Below, in pieces: positions 32,781 through 41,142 of a stretch of 64,000 bases of DNA. Position 1 is the stretch's first letter, and each line of letters opens with the position of its first letter. The notes below the pieces were generated by a model. It did not search any database, was not told the origin of the DNA, and saw only the letters and a list, made by a program, of their open reading frames with translations. Source of the stretch: Halomonas sp. 1513 (GTDB lineage Bacteria; Pseudomonadota; Gammaproteobacteria; Pseudomonadales; Halomonadaceae); the NCBI GenBank assembly GCA_001971685.1, contig CP019326.1, positions 2,170,001 to 2,234,000 on the forward strand. Direction: 5' to 3'. The position numbers were made by a program, and so were the translations under genes.

Positions 32781-34187
32781 TCAATCGTCGGCGCTGGCCA
32801 GTACCCAGGTGGTGCCCTCACGGGAGTCCTTGAGTTCGATCCCCAGGTCTGCCAGCTCATCACGAATGCGATCGGCGGTGGCGAAGTCCTTGGCCTGCTT
32901 GGCGGCGGCACGCGCTGCGATGCGCGCCTCGATATCGTCGGCGGGCAGCGGCAAGGCGGTATCGCCGCCCTGCAGGAAGCGCGCCGGATCCTGCTGCAGC
33001 AGGCCGAGCACGGCGGCCAGCCGCTTGAGCCCCACCGCCAAGCCGGGGGCCGCCGCTGGGGTCTCCTTGCGCGCACGGTTCAGTTCACGCACCAGGTCGA
33101 ACAGCGCGGCCAGCGCCACCGGGGTATTGAAGTCGTCATCCATGGCGGCGTTGAAGGCGCGCTGCGTCTCGACCAGCACCTCACTGTCGGCCTCGTTGAC
33201 GCCCTCCAGATCCAAGCCATCGAGGGCGGTATAGAACCGCTCCAGCGACTTGCGCGCCTCGGCCAGCGAGTCGGGCGCGTAGTTGATCGGGCTGCGGTAG
33301 TGGCTGGCCACCAGCAGGTAGCGCACCACTTCCGGGTCGTGGTGCTCGAGCACCTCGCGAATGGTGAAGAAGTTGCCCAGCGACTTGGACATCTTCTCCT
33401 GGTCCACGCGCACCGCCCCGGCATGCATCCAGGTGTTGACGTAGGGCTTGCCGGTGGCCGCCTCCGACTGGGCGATCTCGTTCTCATGGTGGGGGAAGGT
33501 CAGATCCGGCCCGCCGCCGTGAATGTCGAAGGTCTCGCCCAGGCAGCAGGTCGACATCGCCGAGCACTCGATGTGCCAGCCGGGGCGCCCCTCGCCCCAC
33601 GGCGACGGCCAGCTCGCCTCGCCAGGCTTGGCCGCCTTCCACAGCACGAAGTCGAGCGGGTCCTCCTTGTGCGCCTCGACCTCGACCCGCGCACCGGAGC
33701 GCATCTCGTCCAGGTCGCGGTTGTTGAGCTTGCCGTAGCCCTCGAACTTGCGCACCCGGTAGTAGACGTCGCCGTTGTCCGCCGCGTAGGCGTAGCCCTT
33801 GTCGATCAGCGTCTCGATCATGGCGACGATCTCGTCGATATGGCCGGTGGCGCGGGGCTCGGCATCCGGACGCAGCACGAAGAGCCGCGCCTCGTCTTCG
33901 TGCATGGCCGCAATCATGCGCTCGGTGAGCGCGCCGATGCTCTCGCCGTTCTCGTCGGCGCGCTTGAGGATCTTGTCGTCGATATCGGTGATGTTGCGCA
34001 CATAGGTCACCTCAAGGCCGCGAGCACGCAGGTAGCGGGTGATCACATCGAAGGCCACCATCACCCGGGCATGCCCCAGGTGGCAGTAGTCGTAGACGGT
34101 CATGCCGCATACGTACATGCGCACCCGTCCCGGCTCGATGGGGGTAAAGCGTTCCTTGCGCCGCGTCAGCGTGTTGTAGATCTGCAT
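32781..34187 (-). CDS. cysS: Cysteine--tRNA ligase
   Basis: Class I synthetase (468 aa) that charges tRNA-Cys. The zinc/cysteine-binding C28 sits in [17 protein letters not shown], the HIGH motif is HLGH (36-39), [10 protein letters not shown] and the [13 protein letters not shown] histidines complete the cysteine-selecting zinc site, and KMSKSLGN is intact. It starts one base after the glnS stop, so the two synthetase genes are one transcript. A hairpin terminator follows. Confidence 0.98.
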   Translation of the reverse strand: MQIYNTLTRRKERFTPIEPGRVRMYVCGMTVYDYCHLGHARVMVAFDVITRYLRARGLEVTYVRNITDIDDKILKRADENGESIGALTERMIAAMHEDEARLFVLRPDAEPRATGHIDEIVAMIETLIDKGYAYAADNGDVYYRVRKFEGYGKLNNRDLDEMRSGARVEVEAHKEDPLDFVLWKAAKPGEASWPSPWGEGRPGWHIECSAMSTCCLGETFDIHGGGPDLTFPHHENEIAQSEAATGKPYVNTWMHAGAVRVDQEKMSKSLGNFFTIREVLEHHDPEVVRYLLVASHYRSPINYAPDSLAEARKSLERFYTALDGLDLEGVNEADSEVLVETQRAFNAAMDDDFNTPVALAALFDLVRELNRARKETPAAAPGLAVGLKRLAAVLGLLQQDPARFLQGGDTALPLPADDIEARIAARAAAKQAKDFATADRIRDELADLGIELKDSREGTTWVLASADD

Positions 34188-34188
34188 A

Positions 34189-35901
34189 TCAGCCCTTCTT
34201 GTGACCTGGCTCTTGCTTCTGGGCCTCTTGCTTCTGAACCTTGGCCCACGTGTCCTTCAAGCCTACCGTGCGGTTGAATACCCGCTTGCCGTCGGCACAG
34301 GCATGACGATCGGCACAGAAGTAGCCAACCCGCTCGAACTGGAAGCGGCTCTCCGGCGCGACCTCGGCAAGGCTCGGCTCGCCGATCGCCTGGCACACCT
34401 GCAGTGACTCGGGGTTGAGGTGCTCGAGGAAGTCGGCGTCCTTGTCCTTGTCCGGCTGCTCGACCTGGAACAGGTTGTCATAGAGGCGCACCTCCATGGG
34501 TACGCCGTGCTCGGCGCTGACCCAGTGGATCACGCCCTTGACCTTGCGCCCCTCGGGGTTCTTGCCCAGGGTGTCGAAGTCCACCGAGCAGTGCAGCGCC
34601 TCGATCTCGCCGGCGGCGTCCTTGACCACGTCGTCGCAGCGAATCACATAGCTGTTGCGCAGGCGCACTTCCTTGCCCGGCGCCAGGCGGAAGAACTTCT
34701 TGGGCGGCTCCTCCATGAAGTCGTCGTGGTCGATGTACAGCTCACGGGTCAACGGCACCTTACGCACGCCGAGGTCATCGCGGGCCGGATGACCGGGCAC
34801 GTCATAGACCTCTTCGAAATCCTCCGCCACGTTGGTCAGCACCACCTTGAGCGGCTTGAGCACGCACATGGCGCGCGGGGCGTTGTCCTCGAGGTCAGAG
34901 CGGATCGCATGGGTCAGCATGGCGATATCCACCAGGCCGCCGTCGGCGCGGGTCACGCCGATCATGTCGCAGAACTTGCGGATCGAGCCGGGGGTATAGC
35001 CGCGCCGGCGCATGCCGGAAATGGTCGGCATGCGCGGGTCGTCCCAGCCGTCGACGATCTGCTCATCGACCAGCAGCTTGAGCTTGCGCTTGGAGGTCAG
35101 GGTGTAGTTGAGGTTGAGGCGCGCAAACTCGATCTGGCGCGGCACGCAGGGCACCGGCAGGTTGGCCAGGAACCACTCGTAGAGCGGGCGGTGATCTTCG
35201 AACTCCAGGGTGCAGATCGAGTGGGTCACGCCCTCCAGGGCATCCGATTGACCATGGGTAAAGTCATAGGAGGGGTAGATCTTCCACTTGTCGCCGGTCT
35301 GGTGGTGGTGGGCATGGCGAATCCGATAGAGGATCGGGTCGCGCAGATTGATATTGGGCGCGGCCATGTCGATCTTGGCGCGCAGCACCTTGGCCCCTTC
35401 ATCGAATTCGCCGGCGCGCATGCGCTCCAGCAGGTCGAGGTTCTCATCGGCGGAACGCTCGCGATACGGGCTCGGCTTGCCGGGCTCGGTGAGCGTGCCG
35501 CGGTACTCGCGGATCTCATCCGGCGAGAGATCGTCGACATACGCCTTGCCCTCGCGGATCAGATGCTGTGCCCAGGCGTAGAGTTGGTCGAAGTAGTCCG
35601 AGGCGAAGCGCACCTCACCCGCCCACTGAAAGCCCAGCCACTCGACGTCGGCCTTGATGGCGTCGATGTAGGCCTGCTCTTCCTTGGCCGGGTTGGTGTC
35701 GTCGAAGCGCAGATGACAGTCACCACCGAAATGCTCGGCGAGCCCGAAATTCAGACAGATCGACTTGGCGTGCCCGATATGCAGAAAGCCGTTGGGCTCC
35801 GGAGGAAAGCGGGTGACGATCTTGTCGCCACGACCGCCCTCGATCTCGTCGCGAATCTGGTTGCGAATGAAATTCGGCGCGCTGGTAGTATCGGTGGTCA
35901 T
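34189..35901 (-). CDS. glnS: Glutamine--tRNA ligase
   Basis: Class I synthetase (570 aa) that charges tRNA-Gln directly. [21 protein letters not shown] holds the HIGH motif, [16 protein letters not shown] follows, and [13 protein letters not shown] is the KMSKS variant typical of GlnS. The C-terminal anticodon-binding barrels end in [12 protein letters not shown] and a lysine/glutamine-rich tail ([16 protein letters not shown]). It is divergent from ppiB; TATAAT-like sequence on the minus strand at 36008-36003 may be its -10 box. Confidence 0.98.
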   Translation of the reverse strand: MTTDTTSAPNFIRNQIRDEIEGGRGDKIVTRFPPEPNGFLHIGHAKSICLNFGLAEHFGGDCHLRFDDTNPAKEEQAYIDAIKADVEWLGFQWAGEVRFASDYFDQLYAWAQHLIREGKAYVDDLSPDEIREYRGTLTEPGKPSPYRERSADENLDLLERMRAGEFDEGAKVLRAKIDMAAPNINLRDPILYRIRHAHHHQTGDKWKIYPSYDFTHGQSDALEGVTHSICTLEFEDHRPLYEWFLANLPVPCVPRQIEFARLNLNYTLTSKRKLKLLVDEQIVDGWDDPRMPTISGMRRRGYTPGSIRKFCDMIGVTRADGGLVDIAMLTHAIRSDLEDNAPRAMCVLKPLKVVLTNVAEDFEEVYDVPGHPARDDLGVRKVPLTRELYIDHDDFMEEPPKKFFRLAPGKEVRLRNSYVIRCDDVVKDAAGEIEALHCSVDFDTLGKNPEGRKVKGVIHWVSAEHGVPMEVRLYDNLFQVEQPDKDKDADFLEHLNPESLQVCQAIGEPSLAEVAPESRFQFERVGYFCADRHACADGKRVFNRTVGLKDTWAKVQKQEAQKQEPGHKKG

Positions 35902-36065
35902 GGTGTGAGAGCAAACCTCTGGTTGGCGCGATGGCGACCGCCTCGGCCCAAGGCGGGCAATGTCCCTGCCCTTGCGGCTTCGCGTGTCGATGCAAAACGG
36001 CTATTATAGCGTGACGCAGACGCGCTACGCCAAGGCGCACCCTCACAGACCCTCAGGAAGCCCAC

Positions 36066-36563
36066 ATGATCGTTCTGCAGACCAATTTCGGTGACATCGT
36101 CGTCCGCCTCGAGCACGACAAGGCCCCCAAGACCGCCGCCAACTTCGAACAGTACGTCACCGACGGCCACTATGACGGCACCCTGTTCCATCGGGTCATC
36201 AATGGTTTCATGGTCCAGGGTGGCGGTTTCGACACCGACTTCAACCAGAAGCCGACCCGTGACCCGATCGAGAACGAGGCCGATAACGGCCTCAAGAATC
36301 TCACCGGCACGCTGGCCATGGCGCGCACCCAGGACCCGCACTCCGCCTCGGCGCAGTTTTTCATCAATGTCGCCGACAACGACTTCCTCAACCATACCGG
36401 CAAGTCGATCCAGGGCTGGGGCTACTGTGTGTTCGGCGAAGTCGTCGAGGGCATGGAGGTGGTCGAGCGCATCAAGGAGGTGCCGACCACCCGCCGCGGT
36501 ATGCACGCCGACGTGCCTGCCGAGGACGTGGTCATTCAGCGCGCCTACCTCAAGGACGCCTGA
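36066..36563 (+). CDS. ppiB: Cytoplasmic peptidyl-prolyl cis-trans isomerase B (cyclophilin)
   Basis: Cyclophilin of 165 aa without a signal peptide, so cytoplasmic. The active-site block is [19 protein letters not shown], with the catalytic arginine, and [17 protein letters not shown] and [17 protein letters not shown] are the other family blocks. It is divergent from glnS and followed by a strong terminator, then lpxH, the common gammaproteobacterial order. Confidence 0.97.
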   Translation: MIVLQTNFGDIVVRLEHDKAPKTAANFEQYVTDGHYDGTLFHRVINGFMVQGGGFDTDFNQKPTRDPIENEADNGLKNLTGTLAMARTQDPHSASAQFFINVADNDFLNHTGKSIQGWGYCVFGEVVEGMEVVERIKEVPTTRRGMHADVPAEDVVIQRAYLKDA

Positions 36564-36580
36564 CCCCGATGCCAGATCGA

Positions 36581-36606
36581 AACGCCCGCCATCGCGCGGG
36601 CGTTTT
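36581..36606 (+). terminator. Rho-independent terminator after ppiB
   Basis: The stem AACGCCCGC / GCGGGCGTT with loop CATCGC is followed by TTAT, beginning 18 bp after the ppiB stop. Confidence 0.85.
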
Positions 36607-36635
36607 ATATCGCCTGATGCCTGTGGAGCCATGCC

Positions 36636-37388
36636 ATGACCACCCTGCTGATCGCCGACCTGCACCTTCATCCCAGCGCCCCTGAGGTCACCGAGGGCTT
36701 TCTCGCCTACCTCGCGGATAGCGCCAGCCAAGCGCACGCCCTGTACATCCTCGGCGACCTGTTCGAGGCGTGGATCGGCGACGATATCCTCGACAGCCCC
36801 GAGAGGGATCCGCTGGCGGTACGCGTGGTCGAGGCACTCAGGGCGCTCAGCGACGGCGGCACCCAGCTGTTCCTGATGCACGGCAATCGCGACTTCCTGC
36901 TCGGTACACGCTTCGCCGAGGCCTGCGGCGCCACCCTGCTGCCCGACCCTTACCGCATCGAACTCGGCGGCAAGCCGGTGCTGCTGATGCACGGCGACAG
37001 CCTGTGCACCCGCGACGCCGCCTACATGGCCTTTCGCGCCCAGGCCCGCGACCCGCAGTGGCAGGCCCAGGTGCTGGCGATGCCGCTCGAGGCGCGGCTC
37101 GAACTGGCCAAGAGCCTGCGCCAGCAGTCCGGCGAGGCCAACTCCAACAAGGCCGAGGACATCATGGACGTGACCCCGGAAGAGGTCGACCGGGCGATGA
37201 TCGAGCACGACGTCGCGACCCTGATCCACGGCCACACCCACCGCCCCGCGATACACGTGCTAGAGGTCGACGGCCAGCCCGCGCGGCGCCTGGTCCTCGG
37301 CGACTGGCAGCCGCAGCGCGGCTGGGAAGTGCGCATCGAGGGCGAGCGCCCGCCGCAGCTGCTGGAGTTCGCCCTGCCGCCCAGCTGA
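36636..37388 (+). CDS. lpxH: UDP-2,3-diacylglucosamine diphosphatase
   Basis: Calcineurin-type phosphoesterase (250 aa) that hydrolyses UDP-2,3-diacylglucosamine to lipid X in lipid A synthesis on the inner-membrane face. Metal-binding blocks appear in order: DLHLHP (residues 8-13), GDLFEAWIGDD, GNRDFLLG, HGDSLCT and HGHTHRP. The start follows GTGGAG. It converges on the COG0523 gene with five bases between stops. Confidence 0.97.
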   Translation: MTTLLIADLHLHPSAPEVTEGFLAYLADSASQAHALYILGDLFEAWIGDDILDSPERDPLAVRVVEALRALSDGGTQLFLMHGNRDFLLGTRFAEACGATLLPDPYRIELGGKPVLLMHGDSLCTRDAAYMAFRAQARDPQWQAQVLAMPLEARLELAKSLRQQSGEANSNKAEDIMDVTPEEVDRAMIEHDVATLIHGHTHRPAIHVLEVDGQPARRLVLGDWQPQRGWEVRIEGERPPQLLEFALPPS

Positions 37389-37393
37389 AGGCC

Positions 37394-38437
37394 TCAGGTC
37401 GACGCGGCGGCGGCCAGCCGGCACTCGGCCAGGCGCTCACCCAGCGCCTGGCCGTCAGGCAGCGTGCCGGCTGCGCCGATCACCTCCAGCCGTGAATCGC
37501 GCCGCCAGGCGCTGGGTGACAGCTCGCTGCGCCCGTTGCTGCGGTTGAACAGCCGCCAGCCGACGTCGGTGTGCCACACCGCCTTGACGCGCAAGCGACG
37601 ATCGAGACCGTCCAGCAGCTGCGTCAAAGCGTCCAGCGAGAAGCAGTCCGAGGCGTGCCAGCGCCAACCGATGCTGGCATGGCCCAGCGCCTCCCCCGCC
37701 TCGAAGCAAGGCTGCCCCGGCGCCGGCTCTCGGTAGCTGAACTCGTCTAACAGCACCGCCGCCGGCGGCTCCCGGTGATCCACGCCGGGCGGCCTCTGGC
37801 CAGAGCCGGTGGCCGGTGCCGTGAGCAGTAGCGACGCCGACAAGCGCCCGTGGGGCGCCTCGTTCACCCAGCGCTTGGGTGGCCACATCGCATCCACGTA
37901 GCGCAGGGCCTCGCGCCGCTGTGCCGCGCTGCTCAAATCGGTCATGGTCAAGGCCACGGCATCGGCCATCAGCAGTTGGTCGCGAAATGTCTCGTGCTCG
38001 CGAGCCTTCGGGTCGTCCAGGCGCCGCGGATCGAGCAGCGTGACAATCTCACGCACCTCCAACACCGAGTCGAAGGCCTGGCCGCGCAGCATATCCAGCA
38101 GTCCGGCGGGATGTCCCAGCCCCGACGGCTCGATGATCATACGATCGGGCCGCTCGCGGCGAATCAAGTTGACCAGCGCGGCCTGCAGCACGAACGCCAG
38201 CTGACAGCACAAGCAGCCCCCCGGCAGCCCCTTGACCACCACGTCATCCCGCGCCTCGAACATCGCCTGGTCGATCCCCACCTGGCCGAACTCGTTGATC
38301 ACGATGGCCCAGCGCTCCTCGGCGGGCTTATGTGCCACCAGATGGCGGATCAGACTGCTCTTGCCGCTGCCCAGAAAGCCGGTCACCACGTGTACCGGTA
38401 TCAGCCCCGGGTTGTCATCGCCGTGTTGCATCGCCAC
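37394..38437 (-). CDS. COG0523/CobW-family GTPase, probable zinc metallochaperone
   Basis: G3E GTPase (347 aa). Walker A is TGFLGSGKSSLIRHL, the metal-binding GGCLCCQL is the CxCC hallmark, IIEPSGLGHPAG follows, and ALTMTDL occupies the guanine-specificity position with a variant motif. The C-terminal CobW domain (from about residue 240) includes RLRVKAVWHTDVGWRLFNRSNG. COG0523 proteins deliver zinc, nickel or cobalamin-related metals. A near-consensus Zur box 24 bp upstream points to zinc homeostasis (ZigA/YeiR-like role). Confidence 0.88.
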   Translation of the reverse strand: MAMQHGDDNPGLIPVHVVTGFLGSGKSSLIRHLVAHKPAEERWAIVINEFGQVGIDQAMFEARDDVVVKGLPGGCLCCQLAFVLQAALVNLIRRERPDRMIIEPSGLGHPAGLLDMLRGQAFDSVLEVREIVTLLDPRRLDDPKAREHETFRDQLLMADAVALTMTDLSSAAQRREALRYVDAMWPPKRWVNEAPHGRLSASLLLTAPATGSGQRPPGVDHREPPAAVLLDEFSYREPAPGQPCFEAGEALGHASIGWRWHASDCFSLDALTQLLDGLDRRLRVKAVWHTDVGWRLFNRSNGRSELSPSAWRRDSRLEVIGAAGTLPDGQALGERLAECRLAAAAST

Positions 38438-38460
38438 CTCGGTGTCGCATCGCCAGTATC

Positions 38461-38473
38461 GTTACTTTATAAC
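38461..38473. promoter_or_regulatory. Zur-like box upstream of the COG0523 GTPase gene
   Basis: On the minus strand the site reads GTTATAAAGTAAC, inside ATGTTATAAAGTAACGAT. It matches 10 of 12 defined positions of the gammaproteobacterial Zur core GTTATA-N-TATAAC (consensus from memory). It lies 24 bp before the start codon, in the short interval between the ppiD terminator and the gene. Confidence 0.65.
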
Positions 38474-38484
38474 ATCTTTCAGAC

Positions 38485-38514
38485 AAAAAAACGCGTGGCC
38501 GAAGCCACGCGTTT
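38485..38514 (-). terminator. Rho-independent terminator of ppiD
   Basis: The perfect 11-bp stem AAACGCGTGGC / GCCACGCGTTT with loop CGAA is followed on the minus strand by a run of seven T residues (38491-38485). It is separated from the ppiD stop codon by the inserted repeat element at 38534-38697. Confidence 0.9.
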
Positions 38515-38533
38515 ACCTATCTGCAGAATGGCA

Positions 38534-38697
38534 TAGGGAAGCGCTGAACACATCGCCGAGCGAGATGAAGCGCAAGGCGCACGGAGCGCAGGAACCGGAG
38601 CCTATGGGGTATAGGTGAGGATTCCGACCGGGCTGGCGCACCAGCACCGCGCAACGCAGCGATTCGCTCGCGCAGGCATTTGTTTAGTGTTTCCCTA
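38534..38697. mobile_element. MITE-like element with 16-bp terminal inverted repeats
   Basis: The left end TAGGGAAGCGCTGAAC (38534-38549) and the right end GTTTAGTGTTTCCCTA (38682-38697) are inverted repeats matching at 13 of 16 positions. The element is 164 bp, GC-rich, structured and without a coding frame. TA at both outer edges fits a TA target duplication, as for IS630/Tc1-type transposases. Its right end supplies the TAG stop codon of ppiD (38697-38695), and the native ppiD terminator lies beyond its left end. Confidence 0.65.
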
Positions 38698-40509
38698 GAG
38701 GCGCTCGATCTCCGCGGTACTACGCAGGTACTCGAGCAGCCCCTGGATGGCTGCCTGGGCGCGTAGGCGCTCGGACATCTGGGTCACGAACCCGTCCACC
38801 TCGGCATCCACCTCACCGCTGCCGACGCTATCCAGGGCGATAATCGCCACCCGGTCGCCGTCGACCACATGGCCGTAGCGCGGCTGGTCATCGGGCTGCG
38901 GCAACCTGAAGGCGGCCTGGATGACCGCCCGCGGTGCGGCGCCGGACTGTCGATCGACCTCATCGGCGCTCTGCCAGTCGATCTCCAGCTCGTCGCCGTC
39001 GCGAAGCGCCTCGATCTGCGTCTCTGCCAGCTCACGCAGGGCCTCGCGGCGCAGGTTGGCATTCACCGACGCCTCGACCCGATCCCGCACGTCGTCGAGT
39101 TCGAGCAGCGTCGCCTCACGGTGTTCGGCGACCCGTAGCACCATGCGCCGGTCATCGTCGAGCTCGAGCACCTCGCTGTTGAAACGCTCTACCAGCACGT
39201 CGTCGCTGAACGCGGCGTCCATGACTCCCGGCTCGGAGAGCACACCGTCGGCATCGTCCCGTGACACCCAGTCGGTGGTATGCAGCTCGAGGCCGATGTC
39301 GTCGGCCACGCTCTGCAGGTCGTCAGCGGCAAAGCTGTCATCGATCAGTTGCTGGACGCGACGGTTGAAGTCATCGGTGACCTCGGACAGCGCGGCGTCG
39401 CGCTGCAGGTCGTCACGCATCGCGTCGAAGCTGGGCATGTCGAGCTCGGTGACGCGAATCAGATGCAAGCCGTTGCCGCTCTCGACGATGTTCGAGGTCT
39501 CGCCCTCGCCCAGGCTGAAGGCCGCTTCCTCGAAGGCGTCATCGAAGAATCCACGGCTGACCGTGCCCAGATCGCCGCCCGCCTCGCTGGTGGAGGTATC
39601 GTCGGAGTACTCCTCGGCCAGGTCGGCGAAGTCATCGCCCTCATCGAGGCGCGCCTGCACCTCTTCGAGGCGTGCCTCGGCCTCCTCGCGGCTGCGCTCG
39701 CCGTTGAAGGTCACCATGATATGGGAGACGCGGCGCTCGGCATCACGGCCGCGCTCGGCATAGGCCTCGCGCAGCAGCTCCTCGTCGAGCTCGTGCTCAG
39801 CGGCCATCTCTTCACGATCGATGATCACGTATTCGAGGCGCACCTGTTCGGGGCGGCGGTAGCGATCGGCGTTGGCCTCGTAGTAGCTCTCGAGCTGCTC
39901 CTCACTGGCTTCCGGTAACGTATCGAGATCGTCATCGTCGAGCAGGTGATAGCGGAAGCTGCGGGTCTGGCGCTGCAGCTCGCCGAGCCGCTCGCGCTCA
40001 CTGGCCAGCGTGAAGTCGCTGAAGGCCAGCCCCTGCTGAAGCTGTTGGCGCTGCATATCGGCCTTCAGCTCTTCGCGGAAGCTGGTCGGCGAGTAGCCGG
40101 CGCTGGCCAGGCGATTGCGGAACAGGTCGGCGTCGAAGCGGCCGTTCTGATCCTGAAACTCCGGCAGCGTGACGATCAGCTGGTCGAGCTGGCTCTCCGA
40201 CAGGTAGAGGCCGCCATCGGCAGCATAGCTGTCCAGTAGCGCTTCGGTGATCAGGTCGTCGAGAACCTGATTACGCAGCGCCCGCTCCTGCTCCGGCGGC
40301 ACCTGGCCGCTGCGGATCGCGCGCTGCACGTTCATCTCCACCTGCTGGCGGGTGATGGTCTGGCCATTGACCTCGGCCACGTCGTCCGGGCTGCCGGTGA
40401 ACAGCGTCACCAGCGAATCGACCCCGAACAGGGCCATGGTCACCACGACGGCACCGATGATGATCTTGGCGCCCCAACTCTTGGAGCGGTCCCGAATACT
40501 TTGCAGCAT
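38695..40509 (-). CDS. ppiD: Periplasmic folding chaperone PpiD (SurA-N / parvulin)
   Basis: Inner-membrane-anchored periplasmic chaperone for outer-membrane proteins (604 aa). One N-terminal transmembrane helix (KIIIGAVVVTMALFGVDSLV, residues 15-34) is followed by a SurA-N-like region and a parvulin domain at about residues 255-355 (RVSHIMVTFNGERSREEAEARLEEV, then GGDLGTVSRGFFDDAFEEAAFSLGEGETSNIVESGNGLHLIRV). The protein is strikingly acidic, as expected for an exported protein of a halophile. Its stop codon lies in the terminal repeat of the MITE-like element, so the last residues may have been altered by the insertion. hupB and lon are upstream. Confidence 0.95.
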   Translation of the reverse strand: MLQSIRDRSKSWGAKIIIGAVVVTMALFGVDSLVTLFTGSPDDVAEVNGQTITRQQVEMNVQRAIRSGQVPPEQERALRNQVLDDLITEALLDSYAADGGLYLSESQLDQLIVTLPEFQDQNGRFDADLFRNRLASAGYSPTSFREELKADMQRQQLQQGLAFSDFTLASERERLGELQRQTRSFRYHLLDDDDLDTLPEASEEQLESYYEANADRYRRPEQVRLEYVIIDREEMAAEHELDEELLREAYAERGRDAERRVSHIMVTFNGERSREEAEARLEEVQARLDEGDDFADLAEEYSDDTSTSEAGGDLGTVSRGFFDDAFEEAAFSLGEGETSNIVESGNGLHLIRVTELDMPSFDAMRDDLQRDAALSEVTDDFNRRVQQLIDDSFAADDLQSVADDIGLELHTTDWVSRDDADGVLSEPGVMDAAFSDDVLVERFNSEVLELDDDRRMVLRVAEHREATLLELDDVRDRVEASVNANLRREALRELAETQIEALRDGDELEIDWQSADEVDRQSGAAPRAVIQAAFRLPQPDDQPRYGHVVDGDRVAIIALDSVGSGEVDAEVDGFVTQMSERLRAQAAIQGLLEYLRSTAEIERL

Positions 40510-40623
40510 GCTAGCCTCAGCTGAAGAGTGGCACGAAATCCCTGGAGATCGAGAAGGCGACCATTATACCCGGACGCCACCGGCGACGACTATCGTCGTC
40601 TCACACGGTGAGGATGGCGACCA

Positions 40624-40655
40624 ATAAAAAGGCGCACCGCTTTCGCGATGCGCCT
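40624..40655 (-). terminator. Rho-independent terminator of hupB
   Basis: On the minus strand AGGCGCATCGC / GCGGTGCGCCT, with a GAAA loop and one mismatch, is followed by five T residues and ATT. It sits 38 bp past the hupB stop. Confidence 0.88.
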
Positions 40656-40692
40656 GGCGGCATACGGCACGTCCGCGGGGCATGGGCCCTGC

Positions 40693-40965
40693 TTAGTTGA
40701 CCGAATCCTTGAGTGCCTTGCCGGCCTTGAAGCTTGGCACCTTGGCAGCACTGATCTCGATCGGCTGGCCAGTCTGAGGATTACGGCCGGTACGCGCAGC
40801 ACGCTCCTTGACGGTAAAGGTACCAAACCCTACCAGAGAAACGGAATCGCCCTTCTTGAGGCTGTCAGTCACGCTATCCACCATGGCGTCCAGCGCACGG
40901 CTAGCAGCCGCCTTGGGAATATCTGCAGATGCAGCGATGGCTTCGATCAGCTCGGACTTGTTCAC
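40693..40965 (-). CDS. hupB: DNA-binding protein HU beta
   Basis: Nucleoid protein of 90 aa. The N-terminal dimerisation helices begin [29 protein letters not shown], and the DNA-clasping arm is [25 protein letters not shown] with the intercalating-proline region. The start codon is GTG (40965), preceded by AGGGG. Its place between lon and ppiD is conserved in gammaproteobacteria. The transcript ends at the hairpin 40624-40655. Confidence 0.97.
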   Translation of the reverse strand: MNKSELIEAIAASADIPKAAASRALDAMVDSVTDSLKKGDSVSLVGFGTFTVKERAARTGRNPQTGQPIEISAAKVPSFKAGKALKDSVN

Positions 40966-41097
40966 ACTTCACCCCTTGACTATTTCGGAAATTGACTTCT
41001 AATCGGCGCTATCTTTTATCGGCATACACGATCACGTCAAAGCGTGATTTATAGCAATGCACGCAAAGATCTGTCAAGCAACACTTGGCGCCAAGCC

Positions 41098-41131
41098 CCA
41101 CCATGACTGACTTCACCTTCAATCATGGTGG
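41098..41131. other. Hairpin between lon and hupB
   Basis: The arms CCACCATGA and TCATGGTGG enclose a 16-base loop, 12 bp after the lon stop. There is no U-run on the lon strand, so it may be a weak terminator or an mRNA 3'-end stabiliser. Confidence 0.4.
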
Positions 41132-41142
41132 AGAAAATAGCA

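Noticed and set aside
41098..41131. Hairpin after lon as a true terminator
   Set aside because: No U-run follows on the lon strand. It is listed only as a structural element.
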